Below, in pieces: positions 35,409 through 44,110 of a stretch of DNA of 64,000 nucleotides (position 1 is its first letter; every line of letters begins with the position of its first letter). Both the position numbers and the translations under genes were made by a program. The notes beneath the pieces were generated by a model. That model ran no database searches, was not told the origin of the DNA, and was given only the letters and a program-made list of their open reading frames with translations. Source of the stretch: an uncultured Coriobacteriaceae bacterium (GTDB taxonomy: Bacteria > Actinomycetota > Coriobacteriia > Coriobacteriales > Atopobiaceae); NCBI GenBank assembly GCA_902786015.1, contig CADAAU010000013.1, forward strand, positions 62,001 to 126,000, read 5' to 3'.

Positions 35409-37160
35409 ATGGCTGAGAACCGCTCGAACGACCACGCGCAAAGTGGCAGACGGCAACCCGGTTCAACGACTGGCAAGGTGGGCACATCCGGCCAACTAAA
35501 GGTCGTTCGAAACGCGAAACGCGCCGACGCTTCTGCTCCCTCATCAAAATCCGACATCAATGCTAACTTCAAGGACGCAGGTGTAGAGACACGCAAGGAG
35601 GCGCGGCGAAAGAAGAGGCAAGAGAAGCGAACCCCGGGACGCCATGCGGCGGGCAAAAATGCTGGCGCAAAAAAGGCCCCGACCGGTCGCACCTCTGCCG
35701 GCAACACGTCTGCAGGCCGCACGTCCACTGGGCATACCTCCGCCGGTCGCACTTCAGCTGGCCGCACCTCCGCCGGACGCACTTCAGCTGGCCGCACCTC
35801 TGCTGGTCGCACTTCCGCCGCCGCCACCTCCGCGAAGCGCCTGTCTGCCAAGCACGCTGCGGGCAAGAAGGCGCCACGCAAACTCGGTCTTAACCCGCTG
35901 CTCATAGGCGGCATCGCCGGTGCTGTCGTGCTGCTTCTGGTGGTTGGTGGAGCCATATTCGCCTGCACTCGCTCCTCGTCAGGCGGTGGTCAGGGTGACC
36001 AGGCAAACGGCACCACACAAACGAGTGTCGAAGACATCCAGAAGACTGCGGCAAAGATGTCATTTTGTGCGGTGGGCACCAACATCGCAAACGAGGACAT
36101 TCTCAAGAGCGCTGACGCCTGGGCGGGCGCGGCCGGCGACAAGACGTACGACTTCTCTCCGCTCTACGAGCAGGTGCGTGGACCCATCTCGCAGTACGAT
36201 GTTGCGTTCGTTAGCCAGGGCACCATCTTGGGCGGAACAAGTTTTGAGTATCAGGGGTATCCCAGCTACAATACGCCGGACTCGATGGCTGACGCCATTG
36301 CCCAAGCGGGCTTTGATGTGGTGAACTGCAACACAAACCACGTGTACGACTTTTGGGTGGATGCGATCCAGCACTCTCAGTCGGCATGGGCGAAGCATCC
36401 CGAGCTCACCACGATTGGCAGCTATGCTTCCGCCGAGGATCGCAAGAACATCCGCGTCGTTGAGCGCAACGGCATGAAGGTTGCCTTCCTCTCGTATTGC
36501 TACGGACAGAACGGCTATAACCTGAGCGATCTGCCTAACGACTACTTTGCCGCGCCGTTCAACAAGGATGCCATACGTGAAGAGGTCGCGCGAGCGAAGG
36601 ACCTCGCCGATGCCGTGGTCGTGTACATGCATTGGAACGAGATGGACGCAGTGAGCGGTTCGAGCGACACTAGCATCCTTAGCGACGAGCAGCAGGACTA
36701 TGCCTCGTACCTTGCCGGCTTGGGCGTGGACCTTCTTATTGGCTGCCGCGGCCAGCGAATCCAGCCGGTGACGTATATGGGGCGTGGTATCCGCACCACG
36801 GATGGCTCGGGCGTTACGTCAACCAACGGCATGCTGTGCGTGTATGGGCTCGGCGACTTCGTGAGTGCCTACACAGTTCCCGAGGCGGTGCTTTCGGGCA
36901 TGTTTACCTGCGATTTTGTTCGTGATGCCAACGGTGAGGTAAGCGTCCAGAATCCAACGTGGCATCCGCTCATTGAGCACAGGAGCGGAAACGTCGACTG
37001 CGTGTATCCGCTTACGAGCTACACTGCGGATCTCGCTGCGTCAAACGAGCTCCTCGCGCGTCTACGCGAGGGGACAGGTGTTGCCAACGTCGACCCCTTG
37101 CAGTGGGCGCGTGAAATCACGACCCAGACGGTCGGAAATGCCATAGCCCTTGACATGTAG
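35409..37160 (+). CDS. CapA-like (poly-gamma-glutamate synthesis type) membrane-anchored protein
   Basis: 583 aa. The first 160 residues are hydrophilic and basic and include about eight tandem five-residue repeats of the type TSAGR (DNA 35690-35820, 15-bp units). One membrane helix follows (about 165-190). The extracellular part is a CapA/PGA_cap metallophosphatase-like domain: FCAVGTNIANED, VNCNTNHVYDFW, VVVYMHWNEMD and DLLIGCRGQRIQPVTYMG. CapA proteins normally read GDxM, NNHxxD, HWGxE and GHxPH; several ligand positions differ here (HWNEMD, GCRGQ), so activity may be altered. A cell-surface role is inferred. Confidence 0.8.
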   Translation: MAENRSNDHAQSGRRQPGSTTGKVGTSGQLKVVRNAKRADASAPSSKSDINANFKDAGVETRKEARRKKRQEKRTPGRHAAGKNAGAKKAPTGRTSAGNTSAGRTSTGHTSAGRTSAGRTSAGRTSAGRTSAGRTSAAATSAKRLSAKHAAGKKAPRKLGLNPLLIGGIAGAVVLLLVVGGAIFACTRSSSGGGQGDQANGTTQTSVEDIQKTAAKMSFCAVGTNIANEDILKSADAWAGAAGDKTYDFSPLYEQVRGPISQYDVAFVSQGTILGGTSFEYQGYPSYNTPDSMADAIAQAGFDVVNCNTNHVYDFWVDAIQHSQSAWAKHPELTTIGSYASAEDRKNIRVVERNGMKVAFLSYCYGQNGYNLSDLPNDYFAAPFNKDAIREEVARAKDLADAVVVYMHWNEMDAVSGSSDTSILSDEQQDYASYLAGLGVDLLIGCRGQRIQPVTYMGRGIRTTDGSGVTSTNGMLCVYGLGDFVSAYTVPEAVLSGMFTCDFVRDANGEVSVQNPTWHPLIEHRSGNVDCVYPLTSYTADLAASNELLARLREGTGVANVDPLQWAREITTQTVGNAIALDM

Positions 37161-37252
37161 GTCCCGTTACGTCTGGGTCGGCCAAGGCACCAAGCAGCAA
37201 CGAACATGTATACAATATGTTATAGTTGCTGCTCAATGGAAAGAGGGCGAGT

Positions 37253-38329
37253 ATGGGTACCCGTAAGGTGGCAAATGTCTTGGTAGCATCTCTGACGGTG
37301 GCAATTCTTGCTGTTGGAGGGGCGCGCGTGGGCTATGCCGACGAGCGTGGCTCGCAGCAGAGCTCATATGCGCAACAAGAGAGTTCTGCGGTCGATTTCG
37401 AGCGCGAGCTTGACGATTACATGCCCAAAAAGGACCACTACAATCTGTTCCTCACCTACAAGATTGAGCATTCCTGGTGGGATGCGGTGGCCTCGGGTAT
37501 GGAAGACGCACGGCGTCAGTACCTCCAAAACGGAATCACGGTGACCTATGAGTACCTCGCCCCAAAGACCGCGTCAGCGGAGGACCAGAAGCAAAGGCTG
37601 CTGACTGCCGAAAAAGGTCCCTATGATGTAATTGGGGTCGACGTGGCCGATGAGAAAGTCATTAGCCCAATTCTTGACGAACTGGTGGACGCGGGGCATA
37701 AGGTCATGACCTTCTCGAGCTCGGATGCGGCAAAGGGCTGCAAGCGAATTGCGTACGTTGGGAATACCCACAACTATGAGGATGGTGCGCAGCTTGCAGA
37801 GGCTCTGTGCAAGAAGTTGGGATACAAGGGGAAGGTAGCGATTCTGGTGGGCAGCGAGGGGGCACCCTGTCACGAGGACCGAGCTCGCGGTGCGCAAGAC
37901 ACGATTGCAAAGTATGATGGCATGGAGGTCGTCGAGGTTGTCTACGACCAAGACTCCGTCAAGCTCGCGCGTACCCTCACTGATGACATTCTTCGTGAGC
38001 ATGCCGACTTGGCAGGGATTGTCTGCTGCAACATGAGCAATCCTGTTGGTGCGGCGCAGGCGATTACGAGTGCAAAGAGAGAAGTCGTCATTGTGGGAAT
38101 GGATCATGACCGCGACGCCTTGCGCTATCTTCGCGACGGCATCATCTACTGTCTGGGTGTGCAGGATTGCTATTCCATAGGGTTTGACACGATTCAAACA
38201 GCCATAAAGGTCGCAGATGGTATGATGCCCGGAAAGCTGTATCCCGAGAGCCTAGAGGAAAAGACAACTATCATCTATCAGAACGAAGCAGAAGACATGC
38301 TCGGCACGCTCTATGGCGTTACGGAATAG
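37253..38329 (+). CDS. Periplasmic-binding-protein-like sugar sensor (RbsB-type)
   Basis: 358 aa. Signal peptide MGTRKVANVLVASLTVAILAV to GYADERG with probable cleavage after YA. The mature part is a type I periplasmic-binding fold (Peripla_BP_4): YNLFLTYKIEHSWWDAVASGMEDA, IGVDVADEKVISPILDELVDAGHKVMTF, then VIVGMDHDRDALRYLRDG. AAAGAGGG precedes the ATG at 37253. No lipobox is seen. No ABC permease or ATPase is nearby; the GGDEF gene follows after 12 nt, suggesting it feeds a signal to that protein rather than a transporter. Confidence 0.83.
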   Translation: MGTRKVANVLVASLTVAILAVGGARVGYADERGSQQSSYAQQESSAVDFERELDDYMPKKDHYNLFLTYKIEHSWWDAVASGMEDARRQYLQNGITVTYEYLAPKTASAEDQKQRLLTAEKGPYDVIGVDVADEKVISPILDELVDAGHKVMTFSSSDAAKGCKRIAYVGNTHNYEDGAQLAEALCKKLGYKGKVAILVGSEGAPCHEDRARGAQDTIAKYDGMEVVEVVYDQDSVKLARTLTDDILREHADLAGIVCCNMSNPVGAAQAITSAKREVVIVGMDHDRDALRYLRDGIIYCLGVQDCYSIGFDTIQTAIKVADGMMPGKLYPESLEEKTTIIYQNEAEDMLGTLYGVTE

Positions 38330-38341
38330 GCGGAGAGCACC

Positions 38342-39877
38342 ATGCAAAAAAAGCCTTCGTTCCCCACGCAGATTATCATTGGCGCGCTGCTGGTCACGAC
38401 AATTATCGGTGCAGCTTCTATCTGGGTTACCTCTGGCGCGATTTCTACCACCAACAAGGCGGCAAACAAGGTTACCGAGTTCTATTTGCGAGAGCTTGCA
38501 GGTCGCCGCTCGCAAATGGTGCAGGCTGCAATAAACGAGGAGTTCGAGGAGATGGAAAGGGTGCTCGAGCTGGTCGAGCCTGCCGATCTTGTCTCGCAAG
38601 ACACTCTTCGTTCTTTTTTGGGAAAGACGGAAACTGCCTACGGTTCGGATGAGTTCGCTTTTGTTGACGAGGACGATGTGGTCTATACGCGGTATACCAC
38701 GTATAGCGGAGGGAGCAGGTACGGATTCCTTTCTGATGGCACGCTCGACGAGGGAAAGGTCATTAGCACGACGGATATCTATGGTGCCAGCAAGCGAGTG
38801 TGTCTAGCAGTACCTATTTCGGGGCTCACATTTTTGGACAAGGGTCTAAAGGCGTGTTTTGTGGAGGTGAACATCGAAGAGATTGTGCAAGGGCTCGACT
38901 TCGATGCCAAAGATGCCAACACCTCCTTCTGCATGTATTACCAAAACGGGGAGAACCTTACATCGCTCGACTTCGGCTCCATTGGGGCGGGGCAGAACCT
39001 GTATGAAGCGATGCATGCCACTCTTGGCGAAGGTGAGTGGGATGAGTTCAGCAAGAGCTTTGCAGGTGGTAAACAGGGTGGGGTGGAGTTTAGCTACAAC
39101 GGCGTTCGCCAAACGCTCTATTATGCACCGGTTCCCGACACGAACTGGGTGCTTACGGTTTTGGTTGCAGACAATCTGATTCAGGATCAGGTTCGCAGTG
39201 TTGGCAGCGAAATGGTCGCACGCAGTTCGGTCCTAATTATCGTGACGGGCTTGACGTTGCTCGCGTTCTTTGTTGCCATAATCATAAGAACGCGCAAGCA
39301 ATCCGCGGCGTTGCTCGAGATTGAACGAAAGAACACACACGATGCGGGAGAACGTGCGCAAAGGAGCGAACGAGAACTCGGAGAGGTAAAGCAGATTGCC
39401 TACAAGGATGCCCTTACGGGGGCCAAGAACAAGCATGCTTATTCCGAGCGCGAAATTGACTTGGACATGCAGATTCGCGAGGGGACCGTTGGCGAGCTTG
39501 CTGTGGTCGTGTGCGACCTAAACGGGCTCAAGTTTGTGAACGATACCTATGGGCATAAGGCGGGCGACGAATACATCCGATCGGCATACAAACTCATTTG
39601 TGGTTTGTTCGAACACGACTCGGTCTATAGGATTGGTGGAGACGAGTTCGTGATTCTGATGCAAGGCAGTGACTACGAGCATCGGGACAGGCTTCTTGGC
39701 GAATTCAATAGGCGTGTTGAGAAAAACATCGCGCGTGGGGAAGTTGTTATTGCGGCGGGGATGGCCGAGCGTGAGCCGGAGGACGAGCTGCTCCAAGCGA
39801 CCTTCCGTCGTGCGGATGAGCGCATGTATTACCGCAAAGCTCAGCTCAAGAAGATGGGGGCGAAGACAAGAGAGTAA
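38342..39877 (+). CDS. Membrane diguanylate cyclase with extracellular Cache-type sensor
   Basis: 511 aa. Helix 1 at about 8-30, an extracellular sensor domain to about 295 with dCache character (DEDDVVYTRYTTYSGG, VLTVLVADNLIQDQV), helix 2 at about 298-317, a short coiled coil, then the cyclase domain: YKDALTGAKNKHAYSE, DLNGLKFVNDTYGHKAGDEYI and the active site YRIGGDEFVIL. The GGDEF motif is intact, so it should make cyclic di-GMP. I see no RxxD inhibitory site five residues upstream. Co-transcribed with the binding protein. Confidence 0.9.
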   Translation: MQKKPSFPTQIIIGALLVTTIIGAASIWVTSGAISTTNKAANKVTEFYLRELAGRRSQMVQAAINEEFEEMERVLELVEPADLVSQDTLRSFLGKTETAYGSDEFAFVDEDDVVYTRYTTYSGGSRYGFLSDGTLDEGKVISTTDIYGASKRVCLAVPISGLTFLDKGLKACFVEVNIEEIVQGLDFDAKDANTSFCMYYQNGENLTSLDFGSIGAGQNLYEAMHATLGEGEWDEFSKSFAGGKQGGVEFSYNGVRQTLYYAPVPDTNWVLTVLVADNLIQDQVRSVGSEMVARSSVLIIVTGLTLLAFFVAIIIRTRKQSAALLEIERKNTHDAGERAQRSERELGEVKQIAYKDALTGAKNKHAYSEREIDLDMQIREGTVGELAVVVCDLNGLKFVNDTYGHKAGDEYIRSAYKLICGLFEHDSVYRIGGDEFVILMQGSDYEHRDRLLGEFNRRVEKNIARGEVVIAAGMAEREPEDELLQATFRRADERMYYRKAQLKKMGAKTRE

Positions 39878-39930
39878 GCCACTTGGCGTGACCGTTGGGA
39901 AGCTCTCGCTCTAGCCCCCAAAATCTGTGC

Positions 39931-39959
39931 TTGCATAACGGCGAGGTGTTCGCTATACT
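39931..39959 (+). promoter_or_regulatory. Promoter of the SRP RNA
   Basis: TTGCAT (39931-39936) and TATACT (39954-39959) at 17-nt spacing, ending 11 nt before the RNA. Confidence 0.8.
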
Positions 39960-39970
39960 TGTGTACTACT

Positions 39971-40079
39971 TAGTGCGTTCGATGGGTTCGGGTGACGGCA
40001 CACTTCGAACCTGGTCAGGGTCGGGAGACAGCAGCCATAAGGAGCCTCTGTCGGGTACCCGTTCCCATCGAGCGCACTA
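39971..40079 (+). ncRNA. ffs: Signal recognition particle RNA, small bacterial (4.5S) type
   Basis: About 109 nt. The ends pair (TAGTGCGTTCGATGGG with CCCATCGAGCGCACTA apart from one G-T). The apical domain IV is classic: CTGGTCAGGGTCGGGAGACAG with the GGGA tetraloop-type tip, then CAGCAGCCATAAGGAGCC for the asymmetric loop that binds Ffh M domain. The strong promoter upstream supports an independent transcript. It lacks the Alu domain. Confidence 0.95.
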
Positions 40080-40143
40080 AATTCTTGTCTCGGCGATGTC
40101 GGGGCATTTTTTGAATGGCTCGACCGCAAGGGGACAATCCAAT

Positions 40144-40785
40144 ATGGGCTTTATCAACTTCATAATGGGCCTGCTCCGTGACCCGCGAGCGTTTATTGCC
40201 GCACAGATAGCCGCTGGACCTGTTGCCGCATACGGCTTTGTGTTTCTTATCATATTTATCGAGACGGGCGTGGTGTTCTTTCCGTTTTTGCCGGGAGACT
40301 CGCTGCTCTTTGCCTCGGGCTTCTTTGCGCAGGGCGGTGGCTTCAACATCTTTATGCTGCTGGGCGTAGCGTGGGCTGCTGCCATCCTCGGCGATCAGTG
40401 CAACTTCTTTATTGGCCACTTTTTGGGTCGCAAGATTATTGATTCCGGCAAGGTGAAGGCCATGACGCCGGAGCGTATTGCCAAGTCCGAGGCGTTTCTG
40501 GACAAATGGGGTAATCTCGCGATCTTCCTTGGTCGGTTCTTCCCGTTTATTCGTACGTTTGTGCCGTTTTTGGCTGGTATGGGTGGCATGAAGTGGCATA
40601 ACTTCGTTATGTTCAATATTCTGGGTGGCATTACGTGGAGTACGCTGTTCATTTTGCTCGGATATTTCTTTGGCGGAATTCCCTTTGTGCAGGAGCACTT
40701 TGAGCTGCTTATCGTGGGCATCGTTGCCGTGTCGCTCGTTCCTACGGTTGTCGGCCTCGTCCGCAGCCGCCTCAACAAGGGCTAA
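40144..40785 (+). CDS. DedA-family membrane protein
   Basis: 213 aa. DedA/SNARE-associated (VTT) domain: FIETGVVFFPFLPGDSLLFASG, then GRFFPFIRTFVPFLAGMGGMKWHNF, which contains the conserved F/GR...R.P..AG motif. Four to six membrane segments. DedA proteins help recycle lipid carriers and keep membrane potential; some are undecaprenyl-phosphate flippases. The ATG at 40144 follows AAGGGG. It starts 65 nt after the SRP RNA and may share read-through. Confidence 0.88.
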   Translation: MGFINFIMGLLRDPRAFIAAQIAAGPVAAYGFVFLIIFIETGVVFFPFLPGDSLLFASGFFAQGGGFNIFMLLGVAWAAAILGDQCNFFIGHFLGRKIIDSGKVKAMTPERIAKSEAFLDKWGNLAIFLGRFFPFIRTFVPFLAGMGGMKWHNFVMFNILGGITWSTLFILLGYFFGGIPFVQEHFELLIVGIVAVSLVPTVVGLVRSRLNKG

Positions 40786-40823
40786 CGCCTGCAGGAGCTC
40801 TGCAGGCCTGATTCAGGGCCTGA

Positions 40824-40885
40824 GGCAAGCGATGGGGGTACTCCCCTTTGCCTTCATGCAAAGGGGAGTACCCCCATCGCTTGCC
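40824..40885. repeat. Palindromic repeat family A, copy 3 (full-length)
   Basis: Perfect 28-bp arms (40824-40851 and 40858-40885) with a 6-nt loop, located 38 nt after the dedA stop. A separate small hairpin, GCCTGCAG/CTGCAGGC, precedes it. Confidence 0.9.
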
Positions 40886-40946
40886 CTGAGAACTAACTCC
40901 CCGAGTCCCGTTAACAAGCTTAAAATTTCCTTAGCACTTGTAGCCA

Positions 40947-41105
40947 CGAGTGTACCCAAAATGTAACGAGGGGTATGTTTTCCCAGGCAAGCTATCTGCA
41001 AAGTGCAATTTGGGTACACTGCCTAAAATAGACAGTGTACCCAAATTGCACTTTTAAGGATGCTTATCTGGGACTATGCTGACATTCCAACAATTTGGGT
41101 ACGCT
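40947..41105. repeat. 159-bp repeat family C (MITE-like), copy 1
   Basis: Bounded by GAGTGTACCCAAA and its near complement TTTGGGTACGCT. A central inverted repeat has 21-bp perfect arms (41001-41021, 41033-41053). It matches the copy at 50682-50840 in length and layout. No gene lies between dedA and the dnaX promoter. Confidence 0.8.
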
Positions 41106-41231
41106 AAGCCCACCCTGAGGTCCGCCATGCTTTCAGAAAGTCGTTTGATTGCGGCGCCGTAAGGGTGTCAAAGATAAGTTTGCCCGAGTTTATCCTCCGC
41201 AGCGCGGTTTCTTGGCGGCGTGGCTTCGCGC

Positions 41232-41237
41232 TATACT
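41232..41237 (+). promoter_or_regulatory. -10 element upstream of dnaX
   Basis: TATACT, 32 nt before the chosen ATG at 41270; longer open-frame starts at 41165 would lie upstream of this promoter. Confidence 0.45.
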
Positions 41238-41269
41238 GTTTCTCACGAAATCGAGAGCCGGAGGGGCGT

Positions 41270-43603
41270 ATGGAGTCTCTGTACAGAAAGTACCGACCGC
41301 AGACATTTGCCGATGTGGTGGGTCAGCAGCATGTGGTGGGGACCTTGCAACGTGCCGTTATGGAAGGTCGCACGAGTCATGCCTATCTGTTTTGCGGTCC
41401 GCGTGGTACGGGCAAAACGACCATGGCGCGCCTGCTGGCCAAGTCGCTTATGTGTGAGCAGGGACCATCGCAGCTGCCCGATGGCACATGCGAGCAATGC
41501 GAGCTCATTGCGGCGGGAGAGCATCCGGACGTATATGAGCTCGACGCGGCTTCTCGGACGGGCGTCGACAACGTGCGCGAAGAGATCATCAATCGTGTGG
41601 GCTATGCACCGGTGCGTGGGCGCTACAAGGTCTACATCATCGACGAGGTCCACATGCTCACGACTGCGGCGTTCAACGCGTTGCTCAAGACATTGGAAGA
41701 GCCTCCGAGCCATGTAGTCTTTGTATTGTGCACGACGGATCCCCAAAAGATTCCCGCCACGATTCTCTCGCGCGTGCAACGGTTTGACTTTAGGCCAATC
41801 GGTAACGACGACATACACCGTCGTCTTGCGTACGTATGCGAACAGGAGGGCTTCGCATTTGAGGACGCAGCGCTTGACCTCGTGGTGCGCCACGCGCGCG
41901 GCGGTATGCGCGACGCCCTTTCCACGCTCGAGCAGCTTTCGGTGTTTGGTGGGGGGAGCATTACCGCAGCGGCCGCGCAAGACCTGCTGGGCTCGGTTCC
42001 CGGCGCCGAGATGGACCATGTGGTGGAGGCTCTTGCCGCGCGCGATGTCCCCATGCTGTTTTTGCAGGTGGGAGAGCTCATCGAGTCCGGTAGAGATCCC
42101 CTGCAGTTTACGCGCGACCTGGCCGCGCGCATACGTGACGTCTACGTCGTGGCCTTGGTGGGGCCGCGGCCAGAGGTGCTCGATCCGTCGGCTGACGTTA
42201 CCAAGCTGCAAGCCGAGGCCAACGCATTTGGGTCTGCCGATAGGCTCGCTCGTGTGCTTTCGCTTTTGGGCGGGGTTGTGCGCGAGATGGCAACCGCTCC
42301 AAATCAACGGCTCGTGCTCGAGATTGCCTTTACTCGAATCGCACGACCTGCGGAAGACCTTTCTCTCGATTCGCTGGCAGAGCGTGTGGCAGAGCTAGAA
42401 GGCAAGGTGCGGGCACTTCTTTCGGGTGGTGTGGTTCCCGCAGCAGCGACGGCTCAGGTGGCAAAGAATCCCGAGCCCGAGTCTGCTCAGCCGGCTGCCG
42501 CCGAGGTCGCTCCTGCTGTGTCGTCTGGGTACGAACAACCCCAGCCAACGTCTGAACCACCAGTCGAACCTGTGCCGACAGCTGTTTCCGGATCTGCACA
42601 GCCCGTCCCAACCCAACCGATGCAGCCCGCACAGCCTCCTCAACCAGCGCCAGCCCCGCAGAACGTACAGCCCCCGCAGCCCGTATCAGCCCCGCAATCC
42701 GCACAGGCCACGCAGCCTCAACCGGCGTGGCCCCAACCTGCATCCGTAGTGTCTCCTCAGCCGGCGCAGGCCCAGCCGGTACCGGCGGCACCACATCAAC
42801 AGGCATCCCAATCGCAGGGAACGCAAGCCTCGCAGGCGGTTGTCGATGCGGGCGAGTTGCAGCGCAGATGGCGAACGGTCGTCACCGAGATGATTTCGCG
42901 CTTGCCCTCGCGAGGGTCGCTTTTGAGCAATGCGATTGCGCGCTCTGATGATGGCTCGACCATAGAGGTGAGCCTACCCAAGGGTTCCTCGTTTGCACTC
43001 AAAATGCTCGAGCGCCCCGATATTCGGGCGGCGGTGGAAGAGGTGGTTGCCGAAGTCTTTGGCAAGAGAACCGTCACGTTCTGTGAGGGCATGGTCATGG
43101 CCGCCGCGGCAGCAGAGTCGGCTCCCATGCCAAGAACGACGCACGCTCCGCAGCTAGTCCAGGTTCCGCAGCCGGCTCCGGCTGTGCAGCCGGCCCCTGC
43201 TTCGCAGCCCGTGTCTGATTATCCCATGCCGTGGGATGAGCCTTCTGCCATGCCTGAGGCTTCCTTTGCGCCCGATCCAGTGGAACCGGTACCTTACGAC
43301 GAGATTGACGCAGCGGTGTATGAGCAGTCGCCGGCTTATGAACCCGCTCCGTATTCGCAGCCGGCACCGGTCCAGCGGCAAGCCCCGGCTCCGCAGCGCC
43401 CGTCTCAGCCGGCACCGACTGAGCAGTCGGCCCCGACGCCAAAACCCACATCTCAGCCAGCTCCGTCCCAACAGCCCGCTCCGACGTCCAAGCCAACCCC
43501 TCAGCCCGTGCCTCAGGCACCCGACGATCTTCCCGCTGACCTTGCCGCGGTTCTCGCCAACGCATTCGAGGTGTTTGGGGCCGACGTCAAAGTCAAGCGA
43601 TAG
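41270..43603 (+). CDS. dnaX: DNA polymerase III subunit gamma/tau
   Basis: 777 aa. Clamp-loader ATPase: MESLYRKYRPQTFADVVGQQ, Walker A GPRGTGKT at 43-50, the zinc-binding Cys cluster, DEVHML Walker B, and the SRC-like sensor TILSRVQRFDF. Domain III runs to about 380. Then come long Pro/Gln/Ala-rich linkers (about 385-530 and 620-760) around a folded tau domain (LQRRWRTVVTEMI to FCEG). GGAGGGG at 41260-41266 and the -10 box at 41232 fix the start. I saw no A-AAA-AAG frameshift site. First gene of dnaX-ybaB-recR. Confidence 0.95.
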   Translation: MESLYRKYRPQTFADVVGQQHVVGTLQRAVMEGRTSHAYLFCGPRGTGKTTMARLLAKSLMCEQGPSQLPDGTCEQCELIAAGEHPDVYELDAASRTGVDNVREEIINRVGYAPVRGRYKVYIIDEVHMLTTAAFNALLKTLEEPPSHVVFVLCTTDPQKIPATILSRVQRFDFRPIGNDDIHRRLAYVCEQEGFAFEDAALDLVVRHARGGMRDALSTLEQLSVFGGGSITAAAAQDLLGSVPGAEMDHVVEALAARDVPMLFLQVGELIESGRDPLQFTRDLAARIRDVYVVALVGPRPEVLDPSADVTKLQAEANAFGSADRLARVLSLLGGVVREMATAPNQRLVLEIAFTRIARPAEDLSLDSLAERVAELEGKVRALLSGGVVPAAATAQVAKNPEPESAQPAAAEVAPAVSSGYEQPQPTSEPPVEPVPTAVSGSAQPVPTQPMQPAQPPQPAPAPQNVQPPQPVSAPQSAQATQPQPAWPQPASVVSPQPAQAQPVPAAPHQQASQSQGTQASQAVVDAGELQRRWRTVVTEMISRLPSRGSLLSNAIARSDDGSTIEVSLPKGSSFALKMLERPDIRAAVEEVVAEVFGKRTVTFCEGMVMAAAAAESAPMPRTTHAPQLVQVPQPAPAVQPAPASQPVSDYPMPWDEPSAMPEASFAPDPVEPVPYDEIDAAVYEQSPAYEPAPYSQPAPVQRQAPAPQRPSQPAPTEQSAPTPKPTSQPAPSQQPAPTSKPTPQPVPQAPDDLPADLAAVLANAFEVFGADVKVKR

Positions 43604-43667
43604 CAAGCGATGGGTACTCCCCTTTGCCTGTATGAGTAAGGCAAAGGGGAGTATCCCCATCGCTTGC
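43603..43667. repeat. Palindromic repeat family A, copy 4 (full-length)
   Basis: Arms of 26 and 28 nt (43603-43628, 43640-43667) with one small gap. The first base is the last base of the dnaX stop codon. Confidence 0.85.
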
Positions 43668-43796
43668 TTCCGGGTGCGAACAGTGGCAGCCGGCAAGACG
43701 AAACGACGGTCTCTCGGTTGAGTTTTCCGTGACGCCGTTTGCGCATGTTACAATGCGGTGCCAATGATTAAACAAGAGAGAAAAGAGGGGCTTGCC

Positions 43797-44105
43797 ATGG
43801 ACATGGAAAAGATAATGGAGCAGGCGCGCATCATGCAGCAGCAGCTCATGGACGCTCAGGACAACATGGCTGGCATCGAGGTGTCTGCGACGGCAGGCGG
43901 CGGCATGGTAAACGTGAGTGCCACAGCCGACATGAAGCTCACCTCCATCTCCATTGACCCGGCCGTGGTCGATCCCGATGATGTAGACATGCTCGAGGAC
44001 CTTGTGCTTACCGCGGTCAACGCGGCGCTAGCAAAGGCCAACGAAGCGGCCAACAGCCAGGTCGCAGGCATCACGGGTGGTCTCAACATGCCTGGTCTCT
44101 TTTAA
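43797..44105 (+). CDS. ybaB: Nucleoid-associated protein YbaB/EbfC
   Basis: 102 aa, typical length. MEKIMEQARIMQQQLMDAQDNMAGIEV followed by the strand region GGGMVNVSATADMKLTSISIDP matches the YbaB fold, a DNA-binding dimer. GAGGGG at 43785-43790 is 6 nt from the ATG at 43797. Position between dnaX and recR is the standard bacterial order and confirms identity. The family A repeat and about 130 nt separate it from dnaX. Confidence 0.93.
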   Translation: MDMEKIMEQARIMQQQLMDAQDNMAGIEVSATAGGGMVNVSATADMKLTSISIDPAVVDPDDVDMLEDLVLTAVNAALAKANEAANSQVAGITGGLNMPGLF

Positions 44106-44110
44106 TCCCT

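Noticed and set aside
35690-35820. Tandem 15-bp repeats that could suggest a CRISPR-like or satellite array
   Set aside because: They are in frame within the CapA-like gene and encode TSAGR-type pentapeptides; there are no spacers.
41165-41269. A longer dnaX protein starting at 41165
   Set aside because: The extra 35 residues are not like the family, lack a ribosome site and lie upstream of the -10 element at 41232.
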